64,000 bases of DNA from Cenococcum geophilum 1.58 (lineage: Eukaryota > Ascomycota > Dothideomycetes > Gloniales > Gloniaceae). The stretch lies in the NCBI GenBank assembly GCA_001692895.1, contig KV748189.1, positions 1,806,432-1,870,431 on the forward strand, given 5' to 3'. This document shows positions 11,061 through 24,310 of the stretch, one piece after another. Both the position numbers and the translations under genes were made by a program. The notes beneath the pieces are model-generated. The model made no database searches. It saw nothing but the letters and a program-made list of their open reading frames with translations, and was not told the origin of the DNA. Position 1 is the stretch's first letter. Each line of letters begins with the position of its first letter.

Positions 11061-11840
11061 GCAAACATACCGTAGCTGTCGCGCTATGGGTAACCACTAC
11101 ACTATAGGCATACTGCAGATGCACCGCTAGGGTAGCTATAGTAGGGGGAAAGGGGCCGGCCTGTGTTACTTTAGCACGTTAAATATAAGGTGTATGGTTG
11201 GGCTGGTATTCATACCCCATACAAGACAACCTTGTGAAAGTTTCCCTGTGAGAGCAGGTTTATGTAACAAGGTTCGCCTTTATAGAATACCCGTTTTCTA
11301 GAACGTAAATCTAGGATTACTAGGTTACTTTTGGGGAGAGTACTTACTAATTACTAATTTCCTACCCATTTCTTTAGTAAGGAGGAGAAATGGGGTATAG
11401 AATAAAAAGTCGCTTGGGGGATTGGTAGCTGCTTCCAAGCTAGCAAGCTATATAAAGTCTCTTACCCTTATGTGCAAAAATATTTAACAAAAATCTATCT
11501 TTTAGAGCGCTTTTCCTACTCTAAGAACGGTAGAACACGGCAGAAATAGGTAAAAGAGCCAGGATTTCCTTAGTGTGAACTGGATAATAGAGAGCAAAAT
11601 ATTAGGACAAGGCACCAATAGCTAGCCTCCCCTAGCATTTAAAAACGGGCTGGAGTGTCTACTTAGTTACCAGTACATGTTAAGCTGCCTTAGAAGGATT
11701 CATGTATATAGGACTATAGCGCCATAGCCTAGAGGCCGCATGCGCAGTATTGTACATAGTATAATGCAATGGATAAAAAATTTTTTTTTGACGCTGCGTG
11801 CTGTCTGTTAAGAAACTTCTGGCAACGAAATATGTCTTTA

Positions 11841-12150
11841 TCCCTTAGCACAGTGAAATTCGTCCACATGTTATCGATAAGGATTAGCCAATAGAATTAA
11901 TAGGATCAAAGGTGCATGCTCAGAAATATGAGGTCGGTGATATGCAGAGGAGCGAAAGCGGGCGGCGGCTAGGGATCCGGGGGACGTCCTTTGGCCTTTC
12001 GAGCCGGTAAAACAGGATACCTAGTCAGTGGAACAACGTCTATATTATTAGAAGTACGATCAGTAGGCATGATTGACGATAATATATTGATTGAATCTAT
12101 ATAGTGTTCCGCACGGACCACTATCTTGTGGACGCCACCGTGCTAAGGGA
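11841..12150. mobile_element. MITE, 310 bp, TA-flanked (unmutated copy)
   Basis: The element is flanked by TA (11839-11840 and 12151-12152). The left end reads TCCCTTAGCACAGTGAAATT and continues CGTCCACATG; the right end, reverse-complemented, reads TCCCTTAGCACGGTGGCGTC. The same small asymmetry between the two ends (AAATTC versus GC inside the repeat) and the same length recur in the copies at 37,595-38,216. Internal blocks GTTATCGATAAG, GCCAAT and GCACGGAC are shared too. It carries no coding capacity. The TA duplication suggests mobilisation by a Tc1/mariner-type transposase. Base composition is normal, with no RIP. Confidence 0.85.
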
Positions 12151-12796
12151 TAAAAGAAATACGACATTGTAGGGCTCATTCAGTGTCGTCAGACTACTCA
12201 CAGGCAAAGTAAGTCGGTTAGGCTAACGCAAAAATTATGAATAGTGATCGAGAATGTTTAATGTGGCATAATTCTGGTCATAGCATGCGCTATCCTATGC
12301 ACCGTTGATGGAGGTGCTACGGTAAGCGAACAACCAGATCGTCTAGATCAAGGCTCGCCTTGGCAAAAAGAAGCTGCAGATTTAATCAGGCAATTGCACG
12401 TTAGTATCGTGATAATAAAGGTCCAAATTGATATATATTGACTCTATCGTCGCCTAATAGGTTGAGACGCGTGTTGATGTTTTGGAGTTCACGCACGGGC
12501 CACATTTGCGTGGCACCTCAACGGCGCATGATACTATCTGGGAACTACATAGTTGATTGGATTTGTATTTATCTTTCTGCCTGTCCGCCTATATCACCTA
12601 CCACAATCTTACTTCTCGCACAGGCAGGTTTAATGAAATCAAAATGGGACTAGTAAAAAAGTTTCCTTGATCATCCGAAATTTAAATCGCGGAAGAGTTG
12701 GACAATAGTTGTCGCTTCGCCAACTAGCGGCGGGACTTTGGGAAATTTCTTGCTAAACCTGACCATCCAACCAATACCATCGTACCGATTTTCTCC

Positions 12797-14907
12797 ATGG
12801 ATAAAAGGCGCATCCTAGTGATAGCTGGCTCAGACAGCTCTGGCGGAGCGTATGGAACCCAGATTCCAGGGCTAATTACCATGACTAACGGCGTTCAATC
12901 AGCGGGTTGGAAGCTGACCAAAAAGTCATTGCGGTGCATGGATGCTATGCAATGACTGCAACGACAGCTCTTACGGCTCAGAATACCCAAGGCGTTTACG
13001 GAATTCACGAAACGCCTTCCGAGTTCGTTAAGAAGCAGATTGATGCATGTATTGAAGATGTCGGAGTCGATGTTGTTAAGACAGGTTGGCAGTTGAAAGA
13101 CCGTAAAGCTGCTCAAACCTCACTAACATTATGATAAGGCATGCTGGCTTCTGCATCTACCATTGAAGTAGTCGCAGAGGCATTTCGAAAACACAAAGTG
13201 TCGCTATCTGTTGTAGATCCTGTATTTACACCCAATATTGCTTGAGAAGACGTATTTTATCTAATCTTTCAGGTCATGGCGTCCACCAGCGGGGCCCAGC
13301 TGCTTCAGGAGAACGCTATCAACACACTTTGCAGGCAAGTTCTACCGCTAACTACTCTTCTAACTCCTAATATCCCTGAAGCAAAATTGCTTCTGGAGAA
13401 CTCCGGTATATCCTTCAAAGAGCCAGAAGATGTGGAAGACGTCATCGCCATTGCCAAGGCTGTCCAAAAACTTGGACCCAAATATGTACTTCTAAAGGGA
13501 GGCCATCTCCCTTTGACGAAGAATCGGTTGGTTTCAAAAGAGGAAGCAGATCGGAATATCGTTCTCAACGTGCTACACGGCGATGGGCAAACAATACTTA
13601 TGGAGACAGATTACTTGAATTCGAGAAATACTCATGGTACCGGATGCTCGCTCGCATGTGGGTAGACACGATTACAACCATATAGTCCGTGAAAAGAGTT
13701 AAGGATGGAGGACTGACTTACTCTTAGCTGCGATCGCGTGTAATCTTGCTAATGGCGCTGATATGGTTCGAGCTGTCAAAAAGGCCAACCATTACGTTGA
13801 GGCCGGAATTAAGTTTAGCAAAGATCTTGGTAGAGGAAGTGGTCCGATCAATCATTTCCATTCAACCTATACTCTACCATTCGCACCGTACGTTGGAGCC
13901 TCTCAGAGTTTACCCAAACTTGACGTTAGATTAGGGGCCGATTCATTGAGTACTTGCTTGATCGGGATGATGTACGAGGGCCTTGGAGGGATCACACCGA
14001 ACATGAATTTGTGCAGCGCCTCGCCAATGGAACTCTGCCACTTCAGGTTTTTAGGCACTATTTGATACAGGATTACCTGTTCCTCGTCAGTATGGCCCAT
14101 TGCTAGAGAGGAATCGGCTCACAATTCTGCAGATTCATTTCGCCCGAGCAAATGCCTTGGCTGCGTACAAGGCAAAGTCGTTGGAGGATATCACCAGAGT
14201 TAGTGAGCTCCAATGCCATCCGCTATATCTGCTTAACAAAATATGCAGTCCGCTGAAAATGTAGCCCATATCCAAGAAGAGTTGAAGCTTCATTTAGAAT
14301 ACTGCAAAGATTTTTCTATCTCGATTGACGAAATTGAAAAGCACGAGGAGAGCCAGGGTATGGTTTTCTTCATTTATTGAATACTAAGCATTCGCTAACA
14401 TAAATGTTAGCATGCACGGCATATACGAGGTACTTTATTAATTTTTAGTTTTGAAGCCATGCTAACCTAGGATTGCAGATATGTACTTGACATTGGGCAG
14501 TCAGAGGATTGGCTCGGACTACAAGTTGCGTTGCTGCCCTGTCTGATTGGCTACGGCATGATAGCTAGGCGCTTATATGATGACCCGAAGACCGTGCACG
14601 AAGGGAATATCTACTGGAAATGGGTGGAAACCTATGTTGCCGAGGACTACACCGAGGCAATGAGAAACAGTTCAGGTAGTTGTTTCCATAAGTTGCAAAT
14701 AAAAGCTAATCATAAGGAAGATCTGGTCGAAAAGGAAGCAGTGAAGCAATCAGTCAGCCGTATTGATGAACTTGCGAAAATATTCATCCATGCCACAAGG
14801 GTATGCATTTCATATAGGCCTTGTGATTGTGAGTCTGATTCACTCTAATAACTAACTTTCGATAGATGGAAGCTGGATTCTGGGATATGGGATCAAGCGG
14901 AGCTTGA
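12797..14907 (+). CDS. THI20: Bifunctional hydroxymethylpyrimidine (phosphate) kinase / thiaminase II (Thi20 type)
   Basis: Twelve exons: 12797-12849, 12903-13084, 13139-13221, 13273-13657, 13728-13887, 13935-14085, 14133-14198, 14249-14357, 14411-14429, 14479-14675, 14721-14800 and 14866-14907. Phases agree throughout and give 508 aa. The N-terminal half is ThiD-like: ILVIAGSDSSGGAG, HGCYAMTATTALTAQNT, DVVKTGM, VVDPVM, LTPNIPEAKLLL, LLKGGH and the catalytic NTHGTGCS loop. It phosphorylates HMP and HMP-phosphate. The C-terminal half is TenA-like: LANGTLPLQVFRHYLIQDYL, FARANALAAYK, PCLIGYGMIARRL, IYWKWVETY and a terminal MEAGFWDMG. TenA domains hydrolyse thiamin or salvage aminopyrimidine. One apparent stop (about 14,103) lies inside an intron, and exon 9 is only 19 nt. 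I see no thiamin-pyrophosphate riboswitch. The gene looks intact. Confidence 0.93.
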
Positions 14908-15393
14908 GATGTTTTATACTTCCTGGAATGTGTAGTGGTTGCCATGAGGCGGTGAAAGTGGAACATCCAGTCAAATTTTGAAGGTATTCAGTTCGACATA
15001 TGCTATCCGTAGAAGCACTATTGCCGATTAGTTTAGTCAGAAGTACGTAATGGAAGGAGTTGATGATGTATAGTGAAAATTTAATTTGAATTAGGCGAAA
15101 GTGCGCTTGCCATGCTGTTAGAAAGACGTTTGTCCCGGCAACTTCCAGCTCGGTTAGCCGGCTAGCGGCGAAAATTATTTGGACTTTCGCCTCCTTCTGT
15201 TTCTCGCTCATGCCTGGACTTCGACCTTCCACTTCACCTCATCTACAACAACTCCTCTCCTTTCTGTTTGTTTGATCCATCTCAGCTATTTGCCGCGATC
15301 GTTCATCTGCAGTCTGACTCGGCGTTTCTCACGACAAACGCCTACACTCCCTGAAACGCACTCTTTTCACCGTCTCTACTGAACGTGTCCACC
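14908..15393. promoter_or_regulatory. THI20-DBP2 intergenic region with pyrimidine-rich DBP2 leader
   Basis: The 486-bp gap holds the THI20 3' end and the DBP2 promoter. From about 15,180 to the ATG the plus strand is strongly pyrimidine-rich, as is usual for leaders of highly expressed fungal genes. The start context is CCACCATGTC. Confidence 0.5.
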
Positions 15394-17948
<2,555 letters not shown>

Positions 17949-18840
17949 ACGGTGTCACTGCCCATGCGACAGATACTAGACCCATTCGGCTTTCATGCGC
18001 TCTTCGATACCAGCAAACTTGGTGTTGGCGGTTCCGGCGTACTGACATAGAGATCTCATTTGTGGGGTTTGCTTTTCCATTTCCATATCCACTTTTTCTT
18101 TTTCTCCGATACGACTGCCTCGTGCGTCAACATGCAGCAGTCTGGCGACATTGCAACGTGTTCTTTGCGAGGTGAAAGGCGGCTTTGCTCGACGTGAGAT
18201 TCGATATCAAATTAGACTGGCATGTTTTCGAGTGGCCTTTGAGTCACGTTATGGCGGTGGCTTTTGTGGGCAAGGCGATATTCCGCCAAGCACGCTATTT
18301 ACTTATAGATATTGGGCTTGTTTTTGAGAAAAGCTTTCTTAGTTAGCTAGACTAAATTTCAATACGGCAAAGCTGGACGCGAGATTAGTGCAAGATTAGG
18401 ATAAGACGTGGCTGTGCGGTGACGCAACAGAAAAACAGAAAAACAGAAAAGCGGGTTGGGACCCGGGATTAAGATTTATTTTTAATTTTTTAAATTTGAT
18501 TTTCCGCGGCCGTGAATTGAATCGGAGGAAAGGTGGGGGGATGTCTGTCATAGATATCGCCATCTGACTCGAGTGCTTCCAGCGAATTCCCGACGAGGGT
18601 TTAATTTGCACTGATCGCTCTCGGTGGTTCCGCGGTGATCCTCATCCGATATTCCCAGGGCCAACAGCCCCATCAGCGCTGACACGACACAATAGGCTTG
18701 GCGGTAGGGGAGGAAAGCGGAAAGGAAAAACGCGCAGAAAGGTGCTGCGGGCATGATCTTCAATGGCTGAGACGGCTTGGGAGCATCATCAACGGCCGCA
18801 ACAGGCAGGTTGCATGTATCCCAGCTGTGTACCCGACCAT

Positions 18841-18885
18841 GCAAGACGGTGCCAGACGGTGCCAGGCAGTGCCAGGCGGTGCCAA
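18841..18885. repeat. Short tandem repeat, GGTGCCAGAC-like units
   Basis: Four to five imperfect copies of an 11-12-nt unit (GACGGTGCCA, GACGGTGCCA, GGCAGTGCCA, GGCGGTGCCA). Nothing suggests a function. Confidence 0.8.
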
Positions 18886-21587
18886 AGAGAGCAGACAAGC
18901 AGAACGCGCAGACGCATTTCGATGCATTTCCACGCACACGCCCAGGTGGGCACCTGCAGCAGCGCACCCGGTCAGGACGTCTTTTCCGCATGGGAGCAGG
19001 CAAGATAGATGAGCACCCAGCTGGCTGCGGGATTGCCAAAGCCAGAAGGCCCGGAGTCCCGGATGGGAGCATTTTACCCACCCTGATCTGCCCAGGAACC
19101 CTTGCGTATCCCCACGTGAGCGCCAGCTCGGTCTTTCTCCCAACGCTAATTACGCCGAAGCCACGAAGCCACCGCCCGGGGTTGCCCCCCTGGCCTGCGA
19201 GCCACTCTCTCTGCCCACCCACTGCCTGCTGCCTCTCGCGCTCTCGCAAGCTCCCGCTGCCTACGAGTGCGCGAACCTGACTAAGTTTCAGGGCTGTGGC
19301 TGGTGGATGCACATCGCAACACATCGCACATCGGATTCCAGGCTGTGGCCCTTGCCGCTCAGCCAGCATTTTCCAGCAGCGCTGCGCTGAGAGAGAGTGG
19401 CCGGCGACAGGTCCGCGGGAGGCCTCAAGCCCATGCGGCCAAGCCCATGCTTGACGCACCGTGTGTCGTTCCTCGAATCACGGCTGCTGCAGCGCGCCGT
19501 CGCCTCCGTTCACCCTTTTGAATTTCTGCTGTTGAATCCCTCGTCTCATCTCACAGTCCCAAAGATCGCGGCCGGGCATGCCTTGGCGACTGAGCCAATG
19601 GCACAATACTCAACACCACCGCGTGGCATCGCAGACGTCATGGACGGGCGGCAGGCGTCGAGTCAGGCCGGGGTTCCCGCCAATTGCACGAGCCCGTAGA
19701 GAGCTTCGAAGACCGGAGGCCCGTCCTTGGTCGACAAGTCGATGGGAGAGACCCAGGAGTGACCTAAGAGCGACCCAAAAGCAACCGGAGCTGGGTATTT
19801 GGAAATCATTGTCGGCACTTTTCCAACCCAGCGAACCCACGGAGCTACTACCTAGTTTGTTCTGCTCAGCCTTGGCTCTTGGAGCAATATTCATCCAGCG
19901 CCACAGTCATCAGCATTGCCCTTCTGGGCCGCCAATTCGCCATTCTTCGCCATTCTGTGCTGCGCGGGAATGTCGCTGCTCTCAGCGGCTTACAGCAGCA
20001 TGACTTGGATTCCTTGAACGTGGCTGAAGAAGACAGCAGCGCACGACTCAGGCACTTATTACGCGCACTTGGACGGGACTCAGACTCAGACTCGGGCTTA
20101 AACGGGCGCCTTCAAACATGGCAAAAGTATTGATGTTTCACAGACAGCGTGACAGCTCCTTCGCTGGGCCGACATGGGGGCGGCCGACGAAGTCATGTCG
20201 GAGAGAGTCACCATGGATGGAATTGAGGGGGGGAAATTGGGGGGAAATTGGGGGTGAATACAGGGCCCAGCCCCGCTTTATGTCGCCGACAATAATTTGT
20301 CCGAAAAACAAGTCCCCTTCCCCTTGTCCCCCGTCGCGTATGCTGCTAGGACCCGTGGAAACGGCCCTGCGTGCAGTTTGAGTCTGCTGACTCTGTGGCT
20401 ATGTCTGGTATGCTTTTGCTACAAGTGTTACGGAGAGGGGGTTAAATAAGCAGGACGTGCCGAGAGAGGAAAAGCCGGTGCGGGAGTGATGCTTGCAGAG
20501 AAGTGTCAGGACCGGCAATGGGTGGAGAGGGGAAATGGGCGCGCAGGCCTCATCATGGTGTTGATACTGGGAGAGGCAGGTGGGCGCTTGCAATCGTGTC
20601 ATTTCTGTCGGTGAGTGCATTTGTCGACAATGGGGGAAATGCAGAGTCGAATGAATCAAAGTCATCGTCCTCGGCGGGCGCAGCTGCGCATCGTGCTGCC
20701 CAGTGAATTGAATGCCCCCTCCCAGAATAGCCTAGAAGCAGACAGATGCCGTTCCGCCTCGCTCCACCCAGTCTGCCAGTGTGCCCGTCTCGCTCGTCGC
20801 CGTGCCCATCGCCTGTTGCTGCTGCTGCTGCTGCGCGCTGATTCTCCGTGGGTCCCTCTACCCGTCCCAGCATTCTCAGCTTTACCCAGAAACTTTCCCA
20901 TCTTTCGTCCTGGTTGTGTCTCGTATCACATTCCGCCCGACGTTACCTCGCGCCGGCCAACACCCTGCCCTTGCTGGCGAGGTTCTAGCGTGGCCAGCTA
21001 AATTATCAGCCTCATCAGCGCCCCAGCCTTTTCCTGACCCTCCAGGCAGAGGCCGATTCAGACAAGCCTTCCGCTAGCTGCTGCAGGCTTGGTGCTCCTT
21101 CGTCTCGAAGCTGCAAGACGGGGCGACGAGGTGCTTGATTCGACAACGGCGGCAGCTTGCCTCGGATCGCTGCCCTCCAGCTCTTTGCCACCTTCCCGAC
21201 TCTGTCCCTAGACCACATCGCGAATCTGCTCTGCTCCAAGCACTACCACGACGCTCCCAACCGGCGAACCAGCGCACCACGGCCACGCCATTAAGCAGAT
21301 CTACGCCTGCGTGCTACACGTGCTACCCGCCGCCAGCTACTGCTCGTCCCAGCGCATCGCCCGCAGCGCGTCGCCCGTCGCCCACCATTCCCTCCTGGGG
21401 CCAGCGCCGGACCTTCACCCGCACTCTCGCGCGCCCGTCAACGGGAGCGTAATCAAATCGCCTAGGAATCAGGAATTAGGAATCCTCCAGGCGCGTGCTC
21501 TAGGCCCTGTGGAGACTACTAACCAAACCTCGGTCAGACAGGGAGGAAGATCCTCAAAGCAGCAGGGTTGGGAAATAAAATACGTGC

Positions 21588-21620
21588 TGATACGGCTTGA
21601 TACGGCCTGATACGGCCTGG
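21588..21620. repeat. Tandem GATACGGCCT repeat
   Basis: Three consecutive decamers, TGATACGGCT, TGATACGGCC and TGATACGGCC, in the upstream region of CON7. Short tandem sites can be binding sites, but I do not recognise this one. Confidence 0.75.
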
Positions 21621-21835
21621 CAGTGCGAATAACTGCAAATAGCGTGCAAAACCGGTGCAAAGTCGGTGCAAAATCTGGGTTGGTCACTGTGGTGTGGCTC
21701 GGTGGAGTGAAAGCTAAAATCCACTCCCACCGACAACGGGCCGACTCACCTCTGGGCCCCTTTCGCCCACCAGGGCCAGCGTAGGGTCACACCTTCTTTG
21801 CCATAGGCTTTGAGCTGATCCGCGGCGCCCCTCGT

Positions 21836-21880
21836 CCAGGCTCAAGCAGGCTCAGGCAGGTTCAGGCAGGCCCTCTTTTT
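21836..21880. repeat. Tandem CAGGCTCAGG-like repeat
   Basis: Four drifting decamers of CAGGCTCAAG / CAGGCTCAGG / CAGGTTCAGG type, followed at once by T-runs and a duplicated GCTTCGAGGTTTTTT (about 21,886-21,915). Confidence 0.75.
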
Positions 21881-22685
21881 TTTTGGCTTCGAGGTTTTTT
21901 GCTTCGAGGTTTTTTTGCCAGGAAGTGCCAGGGAAAAGGGTGCAAGGACGTGCTAGCCCCCCCAAGTTGCCAGGCGCTGCGCGAACCCTCCCCGCACCAT
22001 TCCTCTTCTTCTCGCGCACCCAGCCCCTCCCATCCCTCGGTCGCTCGCCGCTCGTCCCAGACGCAGCACGCTTTCCATCAGCGCGGCTCGGTTCAACCCA
22101 TCACCCGTCTCGAAAGGCTCCGGCTGCATTACCTCATCGTGTGTGCTAAGGCTGCGCGAGTGGCCCTCCCTTGACCTTCTTGGGCCCTTCTCTTGCTCGC
22201 GCATCCTTTAGCTGGCTCTCGCTGGGCTCTCGCTCGCCGCCCTCCCCAACTCTTCCATTGGTGCCACAATATTTTCAGGGCACACGCCACCGTGCTTTCG
22301 TAACTCCTTCCCTGCCGCTAGCTTCTTCTTTCCACCTTGCCCGCTCGAGCATTCGTGCAACTTTGCGTCGCACTCATACCGGAAATCCGTGACTCGGGAG
22401 GAGCTAATCCCTCTGACGGTCTCGAGTTACATCTCCCGTGCGTTATCTTGACGGCGCAAATCTGCCGAACGCCCTGTCCCCTCTTCTGGGCACGCTGGAA
22501 ACCGCACCGTCTGCAAATCATCCGCGTTTAAGGTGCACGCTATCGCGTCCTGTCAACACCACTCCATTCTCCGGGGTTTCGGCTGGGCAAGCTTCTTGGC
22601 CGGATCCGCTTCTGCGTTCGCGCTCTAGCTGCCTGTCTTCTTTTGACCGCGGCGAATCACCTGGCGACGATTGCTAAACCGTCAT

Positions 22686-24310
22686 ATGTCCACGGCCTAT
22701 CCCACTTCTTCCGCGCACCCTACCAGCCCTCCAACGCGAGGTGCAACGCAACCCTTCCACCGCAACGGTCAGACTCAGTCTATGGACGGAAGACAGACGG
22801 ATTATCCGCAGTCAGGTTTGAGCTCGCCCTACCCGTCATTCCCTGAACCTCCTTCTGAAGGTTCTTCTTCTGCAGATCAAGCATCTGCTGCGCAATACCC
22901 TCAAGGGCAAGATCCACGAGCCTCCAACTTCTCTTCGTCTGCGACCCCAACCTCCGACTACGGGATCAATCCCTCGTCTGCTCGCTCCGGTTCGTTTCCA
23001 GAATACATACAACGATCATATCAATCCGGCGCGCAAGGTGCGAACGCTGGAGGTATGGCGCAAGCAACAAGTCCGTCCATGCCTTTGACAGATGGCCAAG
23101 CCAATAACCATCACGCACACAACATCAAGTCTGACCCCGAAGTTCCTATAGATCCATCAATCGCCGCTGCTACGAGTCCAACATACCCACCGCACGGCCA
23201 ATACTCGCCGTACACGCCACAGCACGAAATGCAACACTATCCAGGACACCCCGCGACTCCAATGTACGGCGCGCGACCTGAATGGGGTGGTCAATACCCT
23301 CCTCACAACATCCAATACGGCCATCCAGCGTCATCGGGCCCGCCCGCGCAATCGATGGTCTCACCGGTACAGCGACCTCCCGCGGTATGCGATTTTTTGC
23401 TTGGATAGACTTCTGCAACGGGTTTTCCAAGAGGACATGCAGAAATTCTCCGTGGGTTTTTATTCGTGATCTTTAGCTAATGCATTGGTAGGGCGGACAT
23501 CCATTGTCGACCGTATATTCGTTTGTTCCAATTCCAGGTGCGCAGCAGCATAAGCGCCCCAGACGGCGGTATGAAGAAATCGAGAGAATGTACAAATGCG
23601 GTTGGAACGGATGCGAAAAGGCTTACGGCACTCTTAATCATCTAAATGCGCACGTTACGATGCAATCGCACGGCGCGAAGCGAACGCCTGAAGGTATGTG
23701 TTTACAATTTTCTGGGACGGGGCCCAATCGCTTGTTTTGCCCTTGCCCTGCTAGCTAGCCAGCTAGGTTCGCCCTTGAGCTCGTGTCGGTGTCGCAAATA
23801 TTGCGATGGTGTTCCCGTTGGTTCGGATAGCCTCAGGTTTGCGGAAGCTAGCACCCTTGCCTTAACTTTAGCTTGGCACAACGCCCACCAGCACTGGCCA
23901 AGACGATGCTAACACATACTTGTTTTACAGAATTCAAAGAGATCCGCAAGGAGTGGAAGGCCAAGAAGAAGGAAGAGGAAGCTGTGCGCAAGGCCGAAGA
24001 GGAAAGGCAGCGTGCCGCTGATGGTCGTGCGGCCCACGACAACGGATCTGAAACTCCTGTGTATGGCCAAATGCGAACCAACCTCGGCCCTCCTCAGATG
24101 GGCGGTCCTCAGCTCCCGCCTATAGGCTATCAACCTGCGGCTGGTGGCCCGACGGCGCCTCAGTATGGGACTCAGAGCCCGGGTGCAATGGAAGGAATGG
24201 CACAGTACGCTGCCAACAATCAGGTGTACAACAGTACCAGTAGTAACAGCAACAGCTACCCGCAATCGCCGTACGGCCAGAACACTCAGATCTATCAACA
24301 GGGTCACTAA
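22686..24310 (+). CDS. CON7: C2H2 zinc-finger transcription factor, Con7 type
   Basis: Three exons (22686-23384, 23492-23693, 23931-24310) give 426 aa. The first exon is a disordered Ser/Pro/Tyr/Gln-rich region. The second holds the family core: GGHPLSTVYSFVPIPGAQQH, the basic KRPRRRYEEIERM and one C2H2 finger (C-x4-C-x12-H-x5-H, in YKCGWNGCEKAYGTLNHLNAH). An exon-spanning basic helix (EFKEIRKEWKAKKKEEE, coiled-coil-like) follows, then a Gln/Asn/Tyr-rich tail. This block is diagnostic for Con7. In Magnaporthe oryzae Con7 controls spore morphology, appressorium formation and cell-wall genes; in other fungi it controls conidiation and growth. The ATG chosen is the first in frame and gives the usual MSTAYPT-like start. 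The second intron (23694-23930, 237 nt) is long for this genome. Regulation probably involves the long leader. Confidence 0.93.

Larger units (their letters stand above)
10386..12796. other. Gene-free stretch with repeats and a MITE
   Basis: No supported gene lies in these 2.4 kb. It contains a 48-bp tandem duplication, a CAGACA-rich repeat array and a 310-bp TA-flanked MITE (listed separately). Elsewhere it is AT-rich unique-looking DNA. The 11-mer TGACGCTGCGT occurs at about 10,722 and again at about 11,789. The small open frames at 10,859 (minus) and 12,438 (plus) have repeat-driven or random composition. Confidence 0.6.
17949..22685. other. Long GC-rich gene-free stretch and CON7 upstream region
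   Basis: No protein gene can be supported in 4.7 kb, although overlapping open frames on both strands arise from high GC content. It holds the DBP2 3' region, several short tandem repeats (18,841-18,885, 21,588-21,620 and 21,836-21,880), CTG/CTC-rich stretches (about 20,815-20,835) and, nearest CON7, a strongly pyrimidine-rich leader with several upstream ATGs (about 22,000-22,680). Long complex upstream regions are common for fungal developmental regulators. Confidence 0.5.

Noticed and set aside
10859..11068. 69-codon minus-strand frame with VVCGRL repeats
   Set aside because: Explained by the CAGACA/CCACAATAC repeat array.
14086..14132. Apparent premature stop (TAG near 14,103) suggesting a THI20 pseudogene
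   Set aside because: It lies within a good 47-nt intron (GTCAGT...CTGCAG) whose removal restores the TenA FARANALAAYK motif in phase.
12797..14907. Thiamin-pyrophosphate riboswitch in a THI20 intron or leader
   Set aside because: I looked for the conserved CTGAGA and ACCTGATCTGGATAATGCC-like elements and saw none.
18548..19459. 303-codon minus-strand open frame in GC-rich DNA
   Set aside because: Composition looks random, long open frames overlap it on the other strand, and no family motif or splice context is visible.
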